Part shown: one piece after another, positions 57,051-64,000 of the stretch
Numbering within the stretch: position 1 is the first letter of the stretch
How the letters are laid out: each line of letters begins with the position of its first letter
Origin: Pyrus communis
Lineage: Eukaryota > Streptophyta > Magnoliopsida > Rosales > Rosaceae
DNA: 64,000 nucleotides
NCBI RefSeq assembly: GCF_963583255.1
Contig: NC_084803.1
Span: forward strand, 22,418,428 to 22,482,427
Direction of reading: 5' to 3'
The notes under the pieces: generated by a model
The model's input: only the letters and a program-made list of their open reading frames with translations
Database searches by the model: none
Told to the model about the DNA's origin: nothing
Made by a program: the position numbers and the translations under genes

Positions 57051-58046
57051 CCCTAGAAAATTTTAAAAAAAAAAAAAAAGGAAAGGAAATTGGGATTTTG
57101 CGGCACCACCGCCATGGCACCACCGTCGACCACACTATGCACTATCGTTGGCTTGAAGCCCAGCTGCATGGACCGCTGCAGCAGCCTTTGGGCGTACTGC
57201 TCATGCACGCGATAACCAGGCTTCAGCCTAGGGTTAACTTCATACCGAGCCTAAAAGCCCCGAGCCCACTAGCAGGCTTACAGCCTTGCAGGGCCGAAAC
57301 CTTGCAACTTGACCCGAACTAACAGCAAGCCTTTGCACTTGCTGGGCTTTGTACTTGCCACGACCCGCGCCTCAATTAGCTAGCCCATGAGGCTGAGCTT
57401 AGTCCCTGCAGCCCAAAGCTGAAACCCAGCTACGGCTGGGGTTTCTTTACACCCACACAAGCATGGGCATGCTCCCGCGCGTTGGTCTTGGCCCAATCAA
57501 GCCAGCAGCTTACTGCTGGGCTTCCTATCTCTCGTATCGTGGCCTACTTCCTATCTCTCGTATCGTGGCCTACAGGGCTACTTTTGTAGCCATACCCGAG
57601 CCCATATACCTTTAGAGCTTTGCCCTACTCACGACACCCATCCCAATTTTTTTTGGGCTATGGTTTTTTGAATCCAATGCTAATTTTTGGCATTATTTTG
57701 CTTCCACGATTGACCCCCTTTGGACTCAATCTATTGAGTTAATTAAAAGTGACTTGCAATCAATTAATCTGATAATCAATTCAAAATTATTGATTTGAAG
57801 ATCACTTTTGGACATTAACGATTCAATAATTTATTTTTATACTTTGAACCATTGACATACTTTTATAGTAACGAAGCTCTCACACTTGAGTTCCCAAAGA
57901 AACTCTAATCCACTACACTTAAATCAGCATATTGCATTCTGTGTTTCTTGTAGGAACCTCTCCTTTATGAATTAATCATTCATAAAAATTAAATCGAACC
58001 TGTAGTTTCATATTTAGTTTCAAAGTTTTCATTCAAAACTTACCAC
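57051..58046. other. Copia leader region, GC-rich then AT-rich
   Basis: Bases 57098-57640 are GC-rich with 'gcagccc', 'gggcttc' and 'agcccat' motifs recurring, and produce frames such as 57098-57322 without a domain. Such leaders precede gag in some Rosaceae copia elements (from memory). No gene called. Confidence 0.4.
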
Positions 58047-61000
58047 ATGAAGCCTTTAGTTTTCATGCATAAATTAAACCCATACATGTCTATTAGAACT
58101 CGAATGTTCTACGATATGTCTATGGATCACTATATGACTAATCACATTTTTTGTACCCTTCGTTTTAGGGACATGTCGATCTTAAACAAGCTCGATTTCA
58201 TCGCTCTGGAAGTCTCTGGAAGAAACTACTTGAAATGGGTTCTAGATGTGAAGCTCCATCTTACTGCGAAGGGTATTAGAGCCACCATCGAGGCACCTAA
58301 TGACGACAAACCTGTTGACCAAGCTTAGAAAGCTACTGCAATGATCTTTATTCGAAGACACATCCATGATGCTCTGCAGACCGAGTACCTCGCTGAGGAG
58401 GACCCATGCACTCTCTGGCTTACTCTGGCCAACCGTTTTGATCACTAGAAAGACATATACTTGCCTAAAACAAGACACGACTAGCAGCATCTTCGCTTCC
58501 AAGACTTTAAGTTCGTGAATGAATACAACTCTGAAGTTTGTAGAATCTGATCATTGCTGAAATTTTGTAAAATGGAACTAACCGAATCAGATCTCCTAGA
58601 AAAACCTTTTCGACCTTCTATGCCACCAATATTGTCTTGCAGCAATAATATAGGGTATAGAAATTCACCAAATTTACGGATTTGATCTTTGTACTACTTC
58701 TCACTGAAAAGAAAAACCATCTTTTGATGAAAAATCATCAAGCTCGACCAACTGGCTCGAACGCCGCGCTTGAAGCGTATGCGACCAATTCTAGTAGCCA
58801 CAAATGGCGTAAAAATCATCATGGATGTGGTAATGGGCAACAAGCCCTACTATAAGCCCAAGGTCCACAGAGTCAAGGCCTACTCAAGGGAGGAAATGTG
58901 ACCCAGCAGCTTCCACCCTTTGCCCCTAAGGCTTCAAACTTCAAGAACAATGGAGAAGCTCCCTTTCAATCGACCTCCACTGAAATGGATATATGCTATC
59001 GCTGTGGATCAAAGGATCATTGGGCACATGTATGCCAAGCTAACCCTGAGGCTATTGCCAAGTATCATGCCCGTCGTGAGTATAACTTTGCACATGTGGA
59101 ACATTCGGAAGATGCTACTACATCAATGAAAATATTGGATTTTCATGAGGCATCAGCGTCTATGGACGAATAAATTCGACATATTTTAGGGTGTTTTACC
59201 CCTAGTAGCCAAACCCACTAGGAGTGGCCAGCCCCTCTCCCCTGTTTTTCTAGGTTTATGGTTTAATTTTGAACAAATTTTCTAAGTCTTTGGAATAATT
59301 TGTTTGGTTTTGGTTTGTTTTGAATTATGGATCGTTATTTGATGGATATTATATCTCGAATTGCTTAATTGAATGAATAGAATTATATTTATGCATGTGA
59401 CCAATTCAATCAATTTATTTCTAGGTATGTCTAGTGGGGAAGTTAGTTATTTGGCCGATAGTACTACCACGCACACCATCTTGCGTAAGCAACACTATTT
59501 TACTAACTTAATACCTAAGAAAGCACCTCTAACAACTCTCTTAGGTCCATCCAACCTGATTAAAGGATATGGAAAGACTCGTATCATGTTGTCCAATGGT
59601 ACAGTCTTAACGATTAAAGAGGCACTTTATTCTCCACGTTTTGGAAAAAACATTGCTGAGTTTTAGAGATATTCGAGATAATAAATATCGTATTGAAACC
59701 ACTGAAGATAATGGTTCTGAATTTCTTTATGTCACTTCGTATGAATATGGCCAAAAGCGTATTCACGAGAAGTTGGAACGTCTCTCGAGTGGGTTGTACA
59801 TAACAACCATTCGCAGCATAGAAGCCCATCATGTGGCCAGCCCTATGCCTGAGTTCCAAAGCACTCTACTGCTTTAGCATGATCGTTTGGGACATTCCGG
59901 ACGTGACATGATGCGCCGTATCCTCAAATAATCACATGGGCATCGGTTACCTCCCTATGTTGGATTCCCGCCATGCAAAGCGTCTTCTTTAGGGAAATTA
60001 AATACTCAACCCTCGATTACAAAGATCATTCATGATCCTCCTAAGTTTCTTCATAGGATTCAAGGGGATATTTATGGACCTATCTAACCAACATGCGTAC
60101 CATTTATATACTTTATGATGTTGGTTGATGCATCGGCACGATGGTCACATGTTTGCGTATTGTCCATACGCAATGCTGCATTTGTGAAACTCCTAGCACA
60201 AATCATTAAGCTAAGGGCTCATCACCTTGATTATCTGATTAAGTCGATTCGACTAGATAACGCTGGAGAGTTTACGCCACAGACCTTTGACGATTATTGC
60301 ATGTCAGTAGGGATTGATGTGGAACATCATGTACCCCATGTTCACATCCAAAATGGCCTGGCGGAAGTTTTCATAAAGTGTCTTCAATTGATAGCTCGGA
60401 ATTTGGTTATGAGAACCAAACTGCAGGTATCTACCTAAGGTTATGTAATATTGCACGCAGCTAGGCTGGTCCGCCTGAGGCCCACCGTTACCCAACCTCA
60501 TTCACCGTTACAATTGTTTACTGGATACGTGCTTGACGTCTCGCATTTATATGTGTTTGGGTGAGCAGTTTATGTGCCAATATCGCTGTCACTACGTACC
60601 AAAATGGGTTCTCAAAGAAAAATGGGAATCTATGTCGGTTATGATTTGCCATCAATTGTTTTCTATTTAGAACCCTAGACAGGAGATCTCTTTACTGCAC
60701 ATTTTGCAGATTGTCAATTTGATGAGACAATTTTCCTATCGTTAGGGGGAGATAAACATGCTAACATTCCTAGAGAACTCCGCAAATTGTTGTGGTATGC
60801 TCCCACTATGTCTCATTTAGATCCCCACACTGCCCAATTTGAAACTAAGGTGCACGAATTATAGATCTTCAGAGCATTGCTTAGAGTATGTCAGATGCTT
60901 TTAATGATCTATCAAAGGTGACAATATCACATACACCTGCTACAAACACACCTGCAAGGATAAATGTACCCCTCGTACGTCAACATCTTGCCTAGGAAGG

Positions 61001-63000
61001 TCGAACCGTCCCCAGAGGTGGGGATGCCGCACTTTCCAAGCGGCCCGATACATTGGCGGCTAGCCAATCATCTGCTCCAACCTTGAAGCGTGGCAGACCC
61101 CTTGGTTTAAAGGATTCATAACCCTGGAAGAGGAAATCGGCATTAACTAGTGACATTCGTTTGAATCTAACCATCGCTCACTCATCCATTCCAACGCATG
61201 AGGTTATTCTAGATTACGATGATGTCTTAGATAAGACAAATTGACCTCCAAAAAATTGTGAAATTTCGGTCCACTACACCGTATTGGATGAGGTTTGGAA
61301 TCAAAATTAGATGATCGTCGATGATGAATTTTCGTACACAGTACCTACTGACATCATGCTTAGTGATGACATTGAACCACGTTCCGTTGATGAATGCCAA
61401 CGTAGAACATATTGGTTAAACTGGAAACAAACAATCCAGGTCGAACTCGATTTGCTTGCGAAACATAAAATGTTTAGATCTATTATTCCTACACCACCAC
61501 GTGTGAAGCCAGTGGGCTACAAATGAGTTTTTGTGAGGAAGCGTAATGAGAAAGATGAAATAATGCGGTACAAAGCATACCCTGTAGCGTAAGGCTTCTC
61601 TTAGCACCTTGGGATTGATTACGAAGAGACGTATTCCCCCGTAATGGACGTTATAACGTTCCGCTACCTCATCAGTTTGGTAGTTTCCGAAAAACTATAT
61701 GCAGCTTATGGACGTGGTAATCGCGTATCTCTATGGGGATCTCGATACAGAAATATACATGAAAGTTTCAGTAGGACTTCCATTGACTGGTTCAAAAAGT
61801 TCTAGACCACGTAACACTCTCTCAATTAGATTGAAGAGGTCACTCTATGGATTGAAACAATCCAAGTGGATGTGGTATAACCGTCTGAGTGAATATTTGA
61901 CCAGTCAGGGTTATATGAACAATGAATTATGCCCATGCAAGTTCATAAAGAAGTCACATTTCGGATTTGCAATCGTTGCAGTTTATGTCGATGACATGAA
62001 CCTCATTGGAACTCCCGCAGAGCTTTATGAAATTGCTACACACTTGAAATCGAAATTTGAGATGAAGGATCTTCGGAAAACTCGATAATGTCTCGACGAG
62101 CATCGTTTGGATGTAATCCTAGTACATCAATCGAACTACACCTAAAAGGTGTTACGATGTTTTAATGAGGATAAAATGAAGCCTTCGAGTACACTTATGG
62201 TCGTTCGGACTCTAGATGCTAAACGAGATCCCTTCCGTCCAAAGGAGGATGAGGAAGAGATTTTGGAACCAGAGGTTCCATACTTAAGTGCAATTGGGGC
62301 TTTATTGTACTTGGCTCAATGCACTAGACCCGACATCTCCTTCGTTGTTAATATTTTGGCTAAATAAAGCAATGATCCCACACGCAAGCACTGGAGTGGT
62401 ATTAAAGACATTTTCTGTTACCTCAAGGGTACGATGGATTTGGGCTTGTTCTATAGCCACAAATCTTCGAGTGTTGCCGCCCTCTTTGGTTTTTGGATTG
62501 ATTCTCGCCTTGTTGGTTACGCATATGCTGGATATCTCTCTAACCTACATAGGGCACATTCTCAAACGGGCTAGGTCTTTTCCATTGGAGACACCGCTAT
62601 ATCTTGGAAGTCTACTAAGCAAACGCTAGTTGCAACTTCTTCGAACCATACTGAGATTCTCGCCTTTCATGAAGCATCACATGAGTACTTTTGGTTGAGA
62701 ACAATTAGGGAACATATTCAAAGCACTAGTGGTCTTACTTCCGTTGTTGACATTCCTACGATGATCTTTGAAGACAATGCAGTATGTATCGAGTAGTTAA
62801 AGAAAGGATACATCAAGGGAGATAACACCAATCACATAGCGCCCAAGTTATTTTATTCTCACCAGCAACAACATCATTAGAACATTAAAGTCAAGAAAAT
62901 CCATTCCCAGGACAACCTGGCCGATCTCTTCACCAAGTCATTGCCCAAGTCTACTTTTCAGAAGCTCGTCCAAGGAATCAGTATGCATAAATTATCTTAG
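58047..63000 (+). pseudogene. Ty1/copia gag-pol, decayed
   Basis: All copia domains appear in order but with many stops and frame changes. Gag: SILNKLDFIALEVSGRNYLK (58172), followed by stops at 58326 and 58446. Zinc knuckle: CYRCGSKDHWAHVC (about 58994). Protease: LADSTTTHTILR (59451). Integrase: a degenerate HDRLGHSGRDMM (about 59878) and the DNAGEFT region (60256). Reverse transcriptase: MDVVIAYLYGDLDTEIYMKV (61705), LKRSLYGLKQ (61831) and YVDDMN (61984). RNase H: near 62280-62700. The last frame ends at 62998-63000. Autonomous activity is not possible. It is the same lineage as the relic at 16280-17390. Confidence 0.9.
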
Positions 63001-63364
63001 TTAAATTGTTTGTAGTTATCTTATTTGGAAGTTATGTCTAACTTATGGGGTGTATACTGAAGCATACTCACTTGATCTTAATGTACTCTTTTTCCTACGA
63101 TTAGGAGCATTTTTCCCACTGGGCTTTTGCTACCTAATGAGGTTTTGATGAGGCACTCATCCTGGGATGATCATACTCCTGAGTTCACTATTTTCGTCCT
63201 GTTTGATGTTTGTTTTAGACATTATGCATACTTATCACTTTTCTTCTTAGTATATGGGTTTTCCCCATGCCTTGGGTTTTACTATAGCGAGTTTTTGTGA
63301 GTTTTACTACTAATGCATACTATTTATACCATACTTGATCAATCCCGAAACTACTGAATATCGA
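63001..63364 (+). other. Copia 3' untranslated region
   Basis: Contains TTTTTCCTACGATTAGGAGC, TTTTTCCCACTGGGCTTTTG and GAGGTTTTGATGAGGCA (63090-63160), a phrase series found between pol and the 3' LTR in plant copia elements. No 3' LTR matching 56540-57050 follows. Confidence 0.55.
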
Positions 63365-63804
63365 TTAACAGTATACCATCAATGACCCACAAGAGTTTCC
63401 CTCCAATCAGGAGGCCAATCACAACGCAACACGTGTAGATATTAGAGGCCAATCACAGCACGACACGTGTTAATGTCAGAACAAAGCTAGAAACTCTCTT
63501 TTATAAAAGGGGATCATTCTCCCATAATAATCTCTAATGTCATTTGTACTAAACTATTCACTAGAACTCACTAAAGGAGAGCTTGAACCTATGTATTTGT
63601 GTAAACCCTTCACAACTAATGAGAATTCCTCTACTCCGTGGACGTAGCCAATCTGGGTAAACCACGTACATCTTGTGTTGTTTGCTTCTCTGTCTCTATC
63701 CATTTACATACTTATCCACACTAATGACCAAAGTAATCTAGCGAAGGTCACAAACTTGACACAATCTGTTGTACCAAAGTCCTCGTTAATTTTGTGCATC
63801 AACA
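63365..63804 (+). mobile_element. Gypsy-type LTR at the window edge
   Basis: Ends TTTTGTGCATCAACA and is followed by TTTGGCGCGGTTTGTGAG, the same LTR-end/primer-binding arrangement as the element at 18136. A TATA-like TATAAAAGGGG lies at 63501-63511. Two 'ggccaatcac-gc-cgacacgtgt' units repeat at 63411-63474. The left LTR boundary is unresolved and the interior runs off the window. Confidence 0.6.
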
Positions 63805-64000
63805 TTTGGCGCGGTTTGTGAGAAGTGCACTTATTCCTACTCTTTCCAGCTTTGTTAAACTGGTTTCCACCATTCGTAAACTTTCTTTTGACTAGGCACC
63901 CCTCTCCGACATGAGGAGCAAAGAGAGCCACAGCACGCAGAAAGACACCCCATCGCACTTAGTGCGAAGCAACAAAAAAAGAAACGAAAGAAGTTTGCTC
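63805..64000 (+). other. Start of gypsy interior
   Basis: Primer-binding-like TTTGGCGCGGTTTGTGAG followed by leader sequence. Too short to show gag. Confidence 0.5.

Noticed and set aside
57098..57322. 74-codon frame in the GC-rich region
   Set aside because: It belongs to the leader of the copia element; no domain.
1..64000. CRISPR arrays, bacterial operons or organelle insertions
   Set aside because: No regular direct-repeat/spacer array, no bacterial gene arrangement, and the single tRNA is nuclear in type.

Overview
The window is nuclear DNA from a dicot plant. Split genes with GT-AG introns, a plant cytosolic tRNA-Asn and dense retrotransposon and MITE content show this. Cassandra-type 5S-carrying LTRs and the style of the other repeats suggest a woody rosid, probably Rosaceae (apple/pear-like); that is inference, not proof.

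Layout. Bases 1-24,300 are almost entirely transposon-derived: a long-TIR element holding two solo LTRs (1419-3816, 3847-8089), a complete Cassandra TRIM inserted in a gypsy LTR (9037-10375), a Harbinger-like TIR element, a third solo LTR (12091-14252), a copia reverse-transcriptase relic, a non-autonomous LTR element (18136-20805) and a MITE sitting in one copy of a tandem duplication. Bases 24,359-51,039 are the genic core. It holds STR2 (half-size ABCG transporter, +), SYMRK (symbiosis receptor kinase, +), BRK1 (SCAR/WAVE subunit, -) and a mitochondrial serine hydroxymethyltransferase (-), with gypsy gag relics on both sides of SYMRK. Bases 51,040-64,000 return to repeats: a LARD-like relic, a tRNA-Asn beside a 59-bp tandem array, another TIR element, and a decayed Ty1/copia element (about 56.5-63.0 kb) followed by the start of a gypsy element.

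Biology. STR2 and SYMRK both belong to arbuscular mycorrhizal (AM) symbiosis. SYMRK acts early in common symbiosis signalling at the root plasma membrane. STR2 acts late, with its partner STR, at the periarbuscular membrane in lipid delivery to the fungus. Here they are adjacent, in the same orientation and with fully readable exon structures, about 3.3 kb apart, of which about 1.5 kb is inserted retrotransposon. The STR2 upstream region has a match to the AW-box consensus and a core match to the mycorrhiza-associated MYCS element.

The most unusual non-genic signal is in the solo LTRs. Short inverted repeats occur in several copies whose two arms change together (compensatory substitutions), as expected if an RNA or DNA hairpin is being maintained.
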